Made by a program: the position numbers and the translations under genes. A stretch of DNA of 64,000 nt from Caballeronia telluris (lineage in GTDB: Bacteria; Pseudomonadota; Gammaproteobacteria; Burkholderiales; Burkholderiaceae): positions 62,001 to 126,000 of the forward strand of contig NZ_FCNZ02000001.1 in assembly GCF_001544495.1 (NCBI RefSeq). The letters are read 5' to 3'. The notes beneath the pieces were generated by a model that was not told the origin of the DNA, made no database searches, and was given only the letters and a program-made list of their open reading frames with translations. Shown here one piece after another: positions 36,590 to 45,915 of the stretch (position 1 is the first letter of the stretch; every line of letters begins with the position of its first letter).

Positions 36590-37528
36590 TCAGAGCGCGG
36601 TCTTGCCCGCGCCCTTCAGGCCGAGCATCTGGCGGGCGTCGGCGGGCGTCGCGATCTCGAACGAGAGCTCTTCGAGGATTCGCCGGATCTTGCGGACCTG
36701 TTCCGCGTTGGTCTTCGCCTTCACGCCCTTTTCGAGGTACACGCTGTCCTCCAGCCCGACGCGCACGTTGCCGCCGAGAATCGCGCCCATCGTCACGAGC
36801 GACATCTGGTGGCGGCCCGCGCCGAGAATCGAGAAGTGGTAGTTCTCGCGACCGAAAAGCCGGTCGGCGGTCGAGCGCATGAGCGCCACGTTTTCGGGAT
36901 CGGGGCCGAGGCCGCCGAGAATCCCGAACACGGACTGGATGAAGAACGGCCCCTTGATCAATCCCTGATCGACGAAATGCGCCAGGTTGTACAGATGCCC
37001 GACGTCATAGCATTCGAACTCGAAGCGCGTGCCGTACTCCTGAAACTCCGCGAGAATATTGCGGATGTCCCGGAAGGTGTTGCGGAAGATCATGTCCTCC
37101 ATGCCTTCGACGTAGTCCTTTTCCCAGTCGAAGCGCCACGATTCGATCTTCGCCGCCACCGGATGCAGGGAAAAATTCATCGATCCCATGTTGAGCGAAC
37201 ACATCTCGGGCCGCGCGATGCGCGCATAGGCGAGCCGCTCGTCGAGCGTCATGCGCGTGCTGCCGCCCGTCGTGATGTTGATGACGGCGTCGGTCGCCTG
37301 CGCGATCGCGGGCACGAACTCGCGGTAGACGTCGGGGCTCGGCGTCGGCCGGCCGTCGCGCGGATCGCGCGCGTGCAGGTGAAGGATCGCGGCGCCGGCT
37401 TCGGCCGCTTCGATCGCCTGTGAGCGGATGTCCTCCGGCGTGATCGGCAGATAATCCGACATCGACGGGACATGCGCGGAACCCGTCACGGCGCAGGAAA
37501 TGATGACCTTGCGGCTGGTAGTGCTCAT
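36590..37528 (-). CDS. Beta-keto acid cleavage enzyme (BKACE/DUF849)
   Basis: 312 aa TIM-barrel zinc enzyme. Family reaction: beta-keto acid plus acetyl-CoA gives acetoacetate plus an acyl-CoA. Metal site HLHARD at 50-55, and the conserved GGNVRVGLEDSVYL stretch bearing the catalytic Glu near 250. ATG 37528 was chosen because the upstream extension is low-quality. First gene of the minus-strand operon and divergent from an AraC regulator. Substrate class (carnitine-like, amino-beta-keto or other) is not determined by visible residues. Confidence 0.9.
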   Translation of the reverse strand: MSTTSRKVIISCAVTGSAHVPSMSDYLPITPEDIRSQAIEAAEAGAAILHLHARDPRDGRPTPSPDVYREFVPAIAQATDAVINITTGGSTRMTLDERLAYARIARPEMCSLNMGSMNFSLHPVAAKIESWRFDWEKDYVEGMEDMIFRNTFRDIRNILAEFQEYGTRFEFECYDVGHLYNLAHFVDQGLIKGPFFIQSVFGILGGLGPDPENVALMRSTADRLFGRENYHFSILGAGRHQMSLVTMGAILGGNVRVGLEDSVYLEKGVKAKTNAEQVRKIRRILEELSFEIATPADARQMLGLKGAGKTAL

Positions 37529-37679
37529 GGCTGAATGCTGTCTCCGGTGTTTTCTATGAGAGGTGGCGTGGCATGCGGACCGCTCCCTTGTGATACCGAT
37601 GGTAGTGGGATAGCATGGCGTCGGTAAGGTCATTTCCGGACAGATGGATAGCTGCCGGGGACATTCTCGGAGGCAGGCC

Positions 37680-38705
37680 GTGTCGTCGAAATATCCGCTG
37701 CTCAACGAGCGCATCTACGCGCCCTACAAGATCGCGGCGCTGGTGGAAGTGCTTGCGGAGCAAGGCATCGCCCCGGAGGACAGCCTGAAAGGCAGCGGCG
37801 TGAAGGCCGAAGAAATTGACGACGCCGCCACGCTCACTTCGGTGCGCCAGTACGCGGCCGTGTGCAAGAACGCGATCCAGTTGTCCACCGATCCGGCCAC
37901 GCCGTTCGAAGTGGGCTCGCGCCTGCACCTGTCCGCCTACGGCATGTACGGCTACGCGCTGATGTCGTGCCTGTCGTTGCGCGATTACTTCAGGCTCGGC
38001 GTGAAATACCATCGGCTCGCGACGCCTACCGTCACCATCGCCTGGACCGAATATCCCGATAAGGGCGTCTGGACCTTTCCCGACGCGTTCATCTCCAGTC
38101 CGTCGCGCGAACTGCGCGAGTTCGTGATCGAGCAGCAATTCACGCAGCACGTCACGCATTTGCAGGACGTCGCCGGCCGAAGCTGCCCGCCCGTGAAGGC
38201 CTGCTTTTCCTATCCCGCTCCGGCCCACGCCGATCTCTATCCGAAGTATCTTGGCTGCCCGTGCGAGTTCGATCAAGACCAATGCGAGCTGATCTACGAC
38301 AGCGCCATCCTCGGCCAGAAGCCGCAGCTCGCGCATCTGCATTCGGCGGCGCTGCTCCAGGAAACCTGCGACCGTCTGATCGGGCAGGCGAAGACGTCGG
38401 TCGGCGCGTCCGGCGAGGTCTATCAGGTGCTGATGCGTGAACCCGGCGTCTTCCCGAGCATGGAAGAGGTCGCGCAAGTCCTGAAGATGACGAGCCGCAC
38501 GCTGCGGCGCCGTCTGGAGGCGGAGGGAACGTCATTCGTCGCGATCGTCGACGACGTGCGCTGCTCGCTCGCGACGGAATATCTGAAGACGACCAAGATG
38601 AGCACCGACGATATCGCGATGCTGCTCGGTTTCAGCGATGCGGCGAACTTCCGGCGGGCGCTCAAGCGCTGGACGGGGAAAGGACCGGGGGAACTGCGTC
38701 ACTGA
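37680..38705 (+). CDS. AraC-family regulator with arabinose-type N-domain
   Basis: 341 aa from GTG 37680, which has GGAGG six bases before; an ATG at 37644 lacks a good site. N-terminal Arabinose_bd-like domain (about 25-200), then two HTH units: VAQVLKMTSRTLRRRLEAEG and IAMLLGFSDAANFRRALKRWTGKGP. Divergent from the BKACE operon, so it probably responds to that pathway's substrate. The 151 bp gap between them has a short TACC-GAT-GGTA dyad but no strong operator. Confidence 0.88.
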   Translation: MSSKYPLLNERIYAPYKIAALVEVLAEQGIAPEDSLKGSGVKAEEIDDAATLTSVRQYAAVCKNAIQLSTDPATPFEVGSRLHLSAYGMYGYALMSCLSLRDYFRLGVKYHRLATPTVTIAWTEYPDKGVWTFPDAFISSPSRELREFVIEQQFTQHVTHLQDVAGRSCPPVKACFSYPAPAHADLYPKYLGCPCEFDQDQCELIYDSAILGQKPQLAHLHSAALLQETCDRLIGQAKTSVGASGEVYQVLMREPGVFPSMEEVAQVLKMTSRTLRRRLEAEGTSFVAIVDDVRCSLATEYLKTTKMSTDDIAMLLGFSDAANFRRALKRWTGKGPGELRH

Positions 38706-38813
38706 TTCGCGCGGGCCGTCTGGAAGCAGTATTTAACAATGACGCCGTGCTTGTCGATCGCATTGATATGTCATACTTAATATCTCTCCGTCACGTCTCT
38801 ATGCTCCGCAAAC

Positions 38814-39986
38814 ATGGTCCGAAAACTCCGCAGGCAAGCGATCGCCTTCTGCTTCGTGGCGCTGGCGCCCTGGGCGGCCGCGCAGGCGCAAAACGTGTCG
38901 TCGGGTGCGGGCTGTCATCTGGATACCGAAGCAAAGCTGCCGCTGACTGACATCGGCAAACACTACGCCGTGCCGGTCGGCTTCAACGGCGAAACGCGTC
39001 TGTTCATCGTCGATACCGGTTCGGACAAAACGCTGCTTTCCGCCGACGCGGCCGACGCGCTGCAATTGCCGCGCAATATCGCGCATACCGAGCAAGTGAA
39101 CGGTCTTGGCGAAAGCGCGGAGCATGACTATCCGCGCATCGTCGATTCGCTGAAGCTCGGGCCGGTGGAATGGACCCGTCTCGTCACGCCGACAGCAAAA
39201 ATGAGCTTTCCCACGCAAGGCAGGACGACCTCCGTGATCGGCATCCTTGGGAACGATGTCCTGTCGCGTTTCGACGTCGAACTGGATTTCCCGGCGAAGA
39301 CGATGACGCTCTATTCCGCGCGCAACTGTCGCGGCCGCTTCGCGCCGTGGAGCAGTGACTACCAGGCGTACTCGGCGGAATACACGTCGCGTCATCGTTT
39401 CATCCTGACGCTCGGGCTCGATCGTCACCGGATGCGGGCGCTGCTCGACACTGGCGCGGAATCCACGGTCGTGTCGCGAAAGGCGGCACTCGACGCCGGC
39501 GCCGACATCACCGCGAACGATCCCGCAAGCTCGGGCCGGGCCATCAACGGTAAGCCGTTGGACGTGCGCGTTCACCAGTTCAGGGAGATGACGGTGGGAG
39601 ACCGTGCATTCGGAAATGCACGTGTCGGCGTGATCGACACGCCCATGTCGACCGACATGCTGCTGGGCATGGATTTCTTGCAGTGGCGCCGCATCTGGTT
39701 GTCTTATTCGACCGGATGGGTCTTCATGCAGTTGGGCTCGGCCCGCGGCGAGATCGGCGCGGTGGCGGCAAAGCCCGAACCATCGCCGTCCGTGCCGCTC
39801 TACATGCCGGGTCAATTGGCGGCAATCAGCAAGGACGACGCCGCTTCGGATGCGCTCCCGGCCGATCGCCTGCGCGCGTTTTCAACTCACTCGCACATCA
39901 CGTATCAGGTGATGCCGCGCGTGGTCGAAGTGCCGCGCCTGTCGCCCGAGGCGCATGCGCCCGTGTCCTTCGTGCCGATCCATTAG
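38814..39986 (+). CDS. Exported protein with two retropepsin-like aspartic protease domains
   Basis: 390 aa. Signal peptide about 1-26 (AAAQAQ). Two aspartic protease units in one chain: D67 in IVDTGSDKTLL with ILGNDVL about 80 residues later, and D212 in LLDTGAESTVV with LLGMDFLQ about 70 residues later. Retropepsins normally dimerise; here both halves are fused, as in pepsins, so it could act as a monomer. A Pro-rich tail of about 60 aa follows. The ribosome site is weak. Probably periplasmic; substrate unknown. Confidence 0.85.
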   Translation: MVRKLRRQAIAFCFVALAPWAAAQAQNVSSGAGCHLDTEAKLPLTDIGKHYAVPVGFNGETRLFIVDTGSDKTLLSADAADALQLPRNIAHTEQVNGLGESAEHDYPRIVDSLKLGPVEWTRLVTPTAKMSFPTQGRTTSVIGILGNDVLSRFDVELDFPAKTMTLYSARNCRGRFAPWSSDYQAYSAEYTSRHRFILTLGLDRHRMRALLDTGAESTVVSRKAALDAGADITANDPASSGRAINGKPLDVRVHQFREMTVGDRAFGNARVGVIDTPMSTDMLLGMDFLQWRRIWLSYSTGWVFMQLGSARGEIGAVAAKPEPSPSVPLYMPGQLAAISKDDAASDALPADRLRAFSTHSHITYQVMPRVVEVPRLSPEAHAPVSFVPIH

Positions 39987-39995
39987 TCGCCGCGT

Positions 39996-41168
39996 TCAGA
40001 GCGCGTCGCTGCTTTCGCGGGCGAGCGGCAGCCGGCTCATCGCGAGCATCACGGCGGTGAGCACGACGACGCCCATCAGGATGCCCGACAGGCGCATGAG
40101 CGCCGGCAGCGGATCGGCCGACCAGCGATGGTCCTGCACGAACACCATGATGAACGCGATGGTGAACTGCCGCCCGACATAGCTCGCGCCTTCCTTCCCG
40201 GTCTGCACATGGCAACCGGACCACACACCGGCCGACAGCGCGATCATCGAAAGCCAGGCGTGATCGCCCAAAAGCGGCAAAAGCGCCACGCCGATCAATC
40301 CCGCGAGCAGACAGCCCGCGAAGCGCTGGACCATCCGTTCGGCGACGGGTCGTCGCGTGTGACCGGCCAGCGACGCCGCCGGCAGAATGAGCACGGCCAT
40401 CGCGGTGACCATCGCCTGCGCGAAACCGGGCAGCTTCAGGATATAGATGAGCGCCGCCAGGATCGCGATCGATGCCGCGCCCTGCCACGCGAGCAGCTTG
40501 CGCGCGGCGCGAATCGACTCCGGCGACGGCTGCGCGACCGACGCGGCGAGCGCCTCGACGGCGGCCAGCGGACGATACCGGCGATACTGCCGCTCGCCGG
40601 CGTGAAAGACGCCCGACACCGGCACGCAGGCCAACGTCCCGACGACGACTTCCGACACGCGCAGCGTCGCGAACGAGGCGGTCGCCGCGAAGGTGGGGAG
40701 CGTGTGCGCCTCGAAGATCACCATCAGCGCGGTGGCGCCGCCGAGCACCCACGCGTAGCTGAATTCCGACGCGAGCGCCCGGTACACGGCGACGCCCCCG
40801 ATCGCGCCCATCGCCGGCACAAAGAGCCACGGCAGACCGCCGAGCGCGGGACCGGCCAACGCGCCGAGCAGGCCGCCGAGCACCGTGCCGAGGATCCGAT
40901 GCAGCCCGCGCCGCGCGGACGCGGCGAAGCTCGTCTGCATGACCGCGAAGCCGCTGATCGCCGCCCACCAGGTGTTGGACAGGTCGAACGCCCGCGCGAG
41001 CGCCACCGCGAGGGCGACCGACGCCACCGCCTGCGCGGCGAAGCCGGCGCGCTCCGCCGAGGGCTTCCATGCCGCCAGTTCGCGGCCGAGCGCCGTCAAG
41101 GCGTCGCGGGTGATACGGATGAGCGTCGCGAACGGCGAAGGGCGCGGGTCGGGCGGGCGAGCGTTCAT
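39996..41168 (-). CDS. FUSC-family (aromatic acid exporter-like) membrane protein
   Basis: 390 aa. Two membrane blocks of about five to six helices each with FUSC signatures: WWAAISGFAVMQTSF and RGLHRILGTVLGGLLGALAG in the first, QRFAGCLLAGLIGVALLPL in the second. The large cytosolic part of AaeB is missing, so it is a short FUSC form. ATG 41168 chosen (MNARPPD). Upstream DedA-like gene is not adjacent in transcription order: that gene lies 74 bases beyond in the same direction and could share a transcript. Likely exports small aromatic or toxic compounds. Confidence 0.85.
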   Translation of the reverse strand: MNARPPDPRPSPFATLIRITRDALTALGRELAAWKPSAERAGFAAQAVASVALAVALARAFDLSNTWWAAISGFAVMQTSFAASARRGLHRILGTVLGGLLGALAGPALGGLPWLFVPAMGAIGGVAVYRALASEFSYAWVLGGATALMVIFEAHTLPTFAATASFATLRVSEVVVGTLACVPVSGVFHAGERQYRRYRPLAAVEALAASVAQPSPESIRAARKLLAWQGAASIAILAALIYILKLPGFAQAMVTAMAVLILPAASLAGHTRRPVAERMVQRFAGCLLAGLIGVALLPLLGDHAWLSMIALSAGVWSGCHVQTGKEGASYVGRQFTIAFIMVFVQDHRWSADPLPALMRLSGILMGVVVLTAVMLAMSRLPLARESSDAL

Positions 41169-41241
41169 GGTCAGCGTGCGTCGATCGACTTTCACCGAAG
41201 GATGGAAAACGCAAACTCTGCGCACGGGATGCGACTCGGCC

Positions 41242-41673
41242 TTACATCATCGTCAGCGCCGCCACCGCGACGTAGCGTCCCGTCTTCGCGATGGCGACGA
41301 TCAAGAGGAACGACGGCAGCGGCTCGCGCAGCACGCCCGCGATCATCGTGAGCGGGTCGCCGATGACGGGCGTCCATGACAACAGCAGCGTCCAGCGCCC
41401 GTACCGACGATACCAGCGTTCCGCGCGATCGAGCGCGACCGGCTTGATCGGAAACCATCGGCGGTCGCGGAACCGCTCGATCGAGCGCCCGAGTACCCAG
41501 TTGATTGTCGAGCCCGCGATGTTGCCGACGCTCGCCACCGCGACCAGCAGCCACGCCGGATGCCCGCCGTGCAGCAGCAAGCCGACGAGCAGCGCTTCGG
41601 ACTGGAGCGGAAAAATCGTCGCGGCGACGAGCGCGACGACGAAAAGCCCGCCGTATATCGACAGATCGGTCAT
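41242..41673 (-). CDS. DedA/YqaA-type small membrane protein
   Basis: 143 aa with three or four hydrophobic segments and the conserved block SVGNIAGSTINWVLGR followed by RAERWYRRYGRWTLLLSWTPVIGDPLT, typical of the VTT-domain YqaA subfamily. DedA-type proteins are implicated in undecaprenyl-phosphate or phospholipid flipping and in polymyxin tolerance in Burkholderia, although this small subfamily is less studied. ATG 41673 chosen. Confidence 0.85.
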   Translation of the reverse strand: MTDLSIYGGLFVVALVAATIFPLQSEALLVGLLLHGGHPAWLLVAVASVGNIAGSTINWVLGRSIERFRDRRWFPIKPVALDRAERWYRRYGRWTLLLSWTPVIGDPLTMIAGVLREPLPSFLLIVAIAKTGRYVAVAALTMM

Positions 41674-41964
41674 GGGGCATGGCGGCGTTCGCGGAACATG
41701 CACGATACACGCGTTCGCGGCGTCGTTCGGGGTTAACTCCAATTAGCCGAATATGAAAGACATCGCCATTGGCGACGCCAACGTTTGCGTAAAAGATCGA
41801 CCAGTTTCGTAGAGGAATTCTTACCGGACTGCGTTTGTTACCCAACGAAATCGCATGTTGGATTTACTCCGCTGCGATATGGCAGTGCTATTCTTGGCGC
41901 ACAGTTCCTGGTATCGCACGCCGTACGCAAATTCCAACAAGCCTAATTGATTAGGAGTCACGCG
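41674..41964. other. AT-richer divergent gap
   Basis: 291 bp between the DedA-like gene and the fucosyltransferase-like gene. It is poorer in GC than its flanks. A 19-codon frame starting at ATG 41752 exists but has no support. Probably holds the promoters for both sides. Confidence 0.4.
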
Positions 41965-42924
41965 ATGTTGCGAAAGGTGGTAGATCGGGTGAGACAATTC
42001 CGGCGCAGCGAAGGATTCAAGCATTCCGTCGCCACGCCGATCCGGTTCTCGCTGCATGCACGCCAGCGTTTGAACCGCAGCGTATTCGCCATCGAGATCA
42101 GGGAAAACTCCGGCTTCTTTTCCGTGATGCAGATGGTCCTGTTCATTCTCATGCATTGCGACGAAAAGCGGCTGACACCGCGCATCTCGGCGCGCGGCGG
42201 GCTTTACGGCGATCCGGAAGGCAAGATCGACTGGTTCTCGGCGCTCTTCGAAACCGTGCGGCCGTCCGCCGGTGCGCCCTCGCCGCGCAAGGTCCGCACA
42301 TCCACCGTGCGCGATCTGGTTCAACTGGGTTTTCGCCAGCGTTATGAGGCGGGACTTCGCCTGCACGGCGCGAGCGAACTATTCCGGTCTTATTATCGGC
42401 CGGCGGCGTCTGTTCGCGAAGAAGTCGAATCGATATGTAAAAGACTCGACATCGGCGAATCGACTTTGGGCGTGCATTTCAGAGGCACCGATAAAAAGAT
42501 CGAAGCCATGACGGTGCCGTGGGGCGATTTTTGCCGGCTGGTCGAACAGACGCTCGCGCTCAATCCGCAATTGACGAATATATTCGTTTCAAGCGACGAA
42601 CAGCCGTTCATCGATTTCTTTTGCGCGTGGCCTTTTAGCCGCCCCGTTAAAGTGGCGCCCGCGAAACTGCTTTCGAACGGCGATAAGCCGATTCATTTCA
42701 GCGGTTATCCAGGACTCGAAATCGGACGCGAAGCGCTGGTATCGAGCCTGCTGCTTTCGAATTGCGGTTATCTCGTGAAAATGCCGTCGTATTTATCGGC
42801 GTGGTCGAAGATATTCAATCCCGATTTACCGGTCACGCTCGCCGCGCCGCCGAGGCCGGACGCCTTCTGGTTTCCCGACAGCCAGATCTGGGCCGGGCAG
42901 GACGTCGGCGGCAAAGCGGCCTGA
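41965..42924 (+). CDS. Fucosyltransferase-like (GT23/NodZ-type) glycosyltransferase, orphan
   Basis: 319 aa, no signal peptide. The central GVHFRGTDK motif (169-177) resembles the GDP-fucose-binding HxRxxD motif of NodZ and O-fucosyltransferases, and IFVSSDE (206-212) fits a later conserved strand of that superfamily. AGGAG is seven bases before ATG 41965. Codon use is noticeably richer in A/T-ending codons than that of the neighbours, and no polysaccharide genes are adjacent, so recent acquisition is likely. Acceptor unknown. Confidence 0.7.
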   Translation: MLRKVVDRVRQFRRSEGFKHSVATPIRFSLHARQRLNRSVFAIEIRENSGFFSVMQMVLFILMHCDEKRLTPRISARGGLYGDPEGKIDWFSALFETVRPSAGAPSPRKVRTSTVRDLVQLGFRQRYEAGLRLHGASELFRSYYRPAASVREEVESICKRLDIGESTLGVHFRGTDKKIEAMTVPWGDFCRLVEQTLALNPQLTNIFVSSDEQPFIDFFCAWPFSRPVKVAPAKLLSNGDKPIHFSGYPGLEIGREALVSSLLLSNCGYLVKMPSYLSAWSKIFNPDLPVTLAAPPRPDAFWFPDSQIWAGQDVGGKAA

Positions 42925-42930
42925 AGCGCG

Positions 42931-43755
42931 CTAAACGAAGCCGAACAATTGCGCGGGCGTGGTCGCCAGCACGGCGCGTCGCTCGCGCGCGTCCGGAATG
43001 AGCGTGTGCAGGACGCGCAGCGCGTCGCCGAAACGCTCCGCCCGCTCGAACTGCGTGTGCGGCCAGTCGCTGCCCCACACGAGACGGTCCACGCCGAACG
43101 CCGCTTTCAGCGCGTCGGTTGCCGCTCGCGCCGGCGCGAGCCCGCCGATCCGGTAGACGCCGGACACCTTCACCCAGACTCTCCCCGTGCGTCCGAGCGA
43201 GAGCAGATCGCGAAAACCCGGATCGCCGACGCCCAGCGACGGCTCCGGCCGCCCGAAATGATCGACGACGATGCGCACCTCGTAATCCAGGAGCGGCCGG
43301 ACGATGCCCGCGAGCCGCGCCGCCTCGACATGCAATTCGACATGCCATCCGAGCCGCGCGATCTGCGCGAGCGTCGCCCGCCATGCCGGATCGTCGAAAT
43401 GCGGGTCGGGCGCTTGCAGGAGATTCAGCCGGATGCCGACGACGCCCGCGCGATCCATCGCCTCGAAAGTCGCGGGCTCGCACGACGGATCGATTACGGC
43501 GACCCCGCGCAAACGCCCGGGCGCGCGCGCCAGCGCGTCCAGCAGATAGCGGCAGTCGGTGCCGAGGAAGCTCGGCTGCACGAGCACGCCGTGCGAGATG
43601 CCGTGGGCGTCGAGTCTCGCAAGATAGTCCGCGAGCGTCGCGTCGTAATCCGGCGCGTAGCGGCGCCGCGCCGCCAGCGGCAGTCCGCGCTCGAAGACAT
43701 GCGCGTGCGCATCGATGGCCGTGATCGCCGCGTCGTGTTCCTGCTGGTTCGCCAT
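42931..43755 (-). CDS. Amidohydrolase 2 family lactonase-like enzyme
   Basis: 274 aa TIM-barrel hydrolase. Metal ligands HAH (17-19) in the first strand, ELHVE, VDHFGRPEPS and WGSDWPHTQ (metal Asp) in order, as in 2-pyrone-4,6-dicarboxylate lactonase and sugar-lactone hydrolases. Last gene of the GntR-MFS-amidohydrolase unit (16 bases after the carrier). Probably opens a lactone of an imported acid. A paralogue is at 47271-48101. Confidence 0.86.
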   Translation of the reverse strand: MANQQEHDAAITAIDAHAHVFERGLPLAARRRYAPDYDATLADYLARLDAHGISHGVLVQPSFLGTDCRYLLDALARAPGRLRGVAVIDPSCEPATFEAMDRAGVVGIRLNLLQAPDPHFDDPAWRATLAQIARLGWHVELHVEAARLAGIVRPLLDYEVRIVVDHFGRPEPSLGVGDPGFRDLLSLGRTGRVWVKVSGVYRIGGLAPARAATDALKAAFGVDRLVWGSDWPHTQFERAERFGDALRVLHTLIPDARERRAVLATTPAQLFGFV

Positions 43756-43771
43756 GTTGCGTCGGCCCGCT

Positions 43772-45040
43772 TCAGCGCCGATGCGCGCGCGGCAGCGGCA
43801 CGATCGTCTCGGGTTCCGGAAAGTCGTCGGCGAGCGTCCTGCCGCGCGTTTCCGGCAGCATCAGCACGGCCACGACGACGATCGAATACGCGATCGCCGC
43901 GTCGATGCCGATCGCCATGCCGAGCGACATGTTCGCGGACATATGCCCGACCAGCACCGGAAAGCCCGCCGAGACGACGCGCCCGACGTTGTAGCAGAAG
44001 CCCACGCCGGTGCCCCGCGTGCCGCGCGGATAAAGCTCCGAGAAGAGCGCGCCCATGCTCGCCGGGATGCCGGCCGCGAAGAAGCCGAGCGGAAAGCCGA
44101 GCACGAGCATCGCGGCATTGCCGAGCGGCAGAAACAGATAAACGACGACCGTCGCCACGCAGCAGATCGAGAACAGCAGGATCGTCGCGCGCCGGCCGAT
44201 GCGATCGAGCAGGTGCGCGCTCACGAGACACCCGCAAAAGAACGCGACGATGATCACCGCGAGATAGCCGCCGGTGCCGAGCACGGAGAGATGGCGCTCG
44301 GTCTTGAGGAAGGTCGGCAGCCACGTCATCAGCGCGTAATAGCCGCCGTGCGCGCCGACGCCCAGCAACCCGCCGACGAGCGTCATGCGCAGCATCTGCG
44401 GCGCAAAGATGCTGAAGAGCGGCATGCCTTTCGCTTGCACGTCGCGGCGCGCCACCGGCTCTTCGACGCCGCGCCGCACATAGAGGATCAGCAGCGCCGG
44501 CAGGATGCCGATGCCGAACATCACGCGCCATGCGGTGTCGGCGGGAACGAGCGAGAACATGAGCGCATAAAGCAGCACGGCCGCCGCCCAGCCGACCGCC
44601 CACGCGCTCTGCACGGTGCCCATTGCCTTGCCGCGATGCTCGGGACGAATCGCTTCGGCCATCAGCACGGCGCCGGCGGCCCACTCGCCGCCGAAGCCGA
44701 ACCCTTGCAGGCTCTTGAGCACGAGAAACATCGGATAGGTCTGCGCGAACGCGCAAAGGAACGTGAAGACCGAGAAGAACGCGACGGTCCACTGCAACGT
44801 CTTCACGCGGCCGATGCGGTCGGCGAGCATGCCGGCGACCCATCCGCCGATCGCCGATGCCACCAGCGTCGCGCCGCCGACCAGCCCCGCCTGCGTGCGG
44901 CTGATCGACCATTCCGCGATGATCGCCGGGATCACGAGGCTGAACATCTGCACGTCGAGCGAGTCGAGCGCCCAGCCGCCGAAGCACGCCCAGAACGTGC
45001 GCTTCTCGTTGCCGGATATTTCCCTGAACCATCGGAACAT
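43772..45040 (-). CDS. MFS transporter, AAHS/metabolite:H+ symporter type
   Basis: 422 aa with about 12 helices. Motifs: WALDSLDVQMFSLVIPAI in helix 1, ADRIGRVKTL between helices 2 and 3, LQGFGFGGEWAAGAVLMAE in helix 4 and PRGTRGTGVGFCYNVGR in helix 10. This group imports aromatic or carboxylic acids. GGAG precedes ATG 45040. Lies between gntR-type regulator (29 bases before) and lactonase-like gene. Confidence 0.88.
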   Translation of the reverse strand: MFRWFREISGNEKRTFWACFGGWALDSLDVQMFSLVIPAIIAEWSISRTQAGLVGGATLVASAIGGWVAGMLADRIGRVKTLQWTVAFFSVFTFLCAFAQTYPMFLVLKSLQGFGFGGEWAAGAVLMAEAIRPEHRGKAMGTVQSAWAVGWAAAVLLYALMFSLVPADTAWRVMFGIGILPALLILYVRRGVEEPVARRDVQAKGMPLFSIFAPQMLRMTLVGGLLGVGAHGGYYALMTWLPTFLKTERHLSVLGTGGYLAVIIVAFFCGCLVSAHLLDRIGRRATILLFSICCVATVVVYLFLPLGNAAMLVLGFPLGFFAAGIPASMGALFSELYPRGTRGTGVGFCYNVGRVVSAGFPVLVGHMSANMSLGMAIGIDAAIAYSIVVVAVLMLPETRGRTLADDFPEPETIVPLPRAHRR

Positions 45041-45069
45041 CGTTGACTCCTGGCTGCGCCCGCGCTGGA

Positions 45070-45792
45070 TCAGCGGATCTCGGCGGTGTAGATGAATTCG
45101 CTCGCCGGACCGCGCGAGCGTCGCCATTCCAGCGGCTGGCGATCGTAGCCGTAGGCAAGACGCTCGATGACGACCGTCGGCGTGCCCGGCTCGATGCGCA
45201 GCAGGCGCGCATGCAACGGCCCGATGGACTCGACGGTCAGCGTCTCCGTCGCCGATGCGATGACCTGGTTGCACTGCGCCTCATAGACCGGATAGAGCAG
45301 GTCGCCGATGTCGTCGATCGGCAGTTGCGCGAAGGCCGCGAAGCGCTCGAACGGCAGCCAGATTTCCTCGGCGAGCATCGGCACGTCGTCGATCAGGCGC
45401 AGCCGCGACAGGCGGATCACGCGTGCCTTCGGCGCGATTTGCAGCGCGGCCGCGACGGCCGACGGCGCCTCGGTGATTTCCCGCCGCAGAATCCGACTCT
45501 CGGGGATGCGCCGCTCGCCTTGCTTCGTCTGAAAGCGGAAGAAGCGGAACAACGAACTGTCGAAGCTCGCGCGCCGCACGAAGGTCCCGCGGCCCTGAAA
45601 GCGTTCGAGCAAGCCTTCGTTCACCAGGAGATCGACCGCCTTGCGCACCGTGCCGACGGCGACGTCGTAGCTCTTGGCGAGCGCCTGTTCGGTCGGGATG
45701 GCTTCGCCCGGACGCCAGTGGCGCGCGGCGATCTGCGCGATGAGTTCGTCGCGCAGACGCTGGTAGCGGGGGAGTCGGTTGTCGGCTTGCAT
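45070..45792 (-). CDS. GntR-family regulator, HutC/UTRA subfamily
   Basis: 240 aa. N-terminal winged HTH (YQRLRDELIAQIAARHWRPGEAIPTEQALAKSYDVAVGTVRKAVDLL, about 9-55, with typical Gly turn GRGTFV) and a C-terminal UTRA ligand-binding domain. ATG 45792 chosen; the extension crosses the operator. It is first in its operon and divergent from a second MFS carrier. Two copies of a 16 bp site flank the divergent promoters, so it probably represses both sides until the transported acid is bound. Confidence 0.9.
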   Translation of the reverse strand: MQADNRLPRYQRLRDELIAQIAARHWRPGEAIPTEQALAKSYDVAVGTVRKAVDLLVNEGLLERFQGRGTFVRRASFDSSLFRFFRFQTKQGERRIPESRILRREITEAPSAVAAALQIAPKARVIRLSRLRLIDDVPMLAEEIWLPFERFAAFAQLPIDDIGDLLYPVYEAQCNQVIASATETLTVESIGPLHARLLRIEPGTPTVVIERLAYGYDRQPLEWRRSRGPASEFIYTAEIR

Positions 45793-45810
45793 GTCGGTTC
45801 GTGTCGTGAA

Positions 45811-45826
45811 TTCATGTATATGTTTG
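45811..45826 (-). promoter_or_regulatory. GntR operator copy 1
   Basis: TTCATGTATATGTTTG, 19 bases upstream of the gntR-type start. Its complement recurs with one change at 45916-45931. The core CATGTATATG is a near-palindrome. Confidence 0.65.
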
Positions 45827-45915
45827 CATGTTTTTACCGTCGAGGTCACGTTAAGACAAACCCTAAAAAGCAACTTCGCCGGGTAATTACTGATTGTCGC
45901 GCCGTCGGATTCAAC

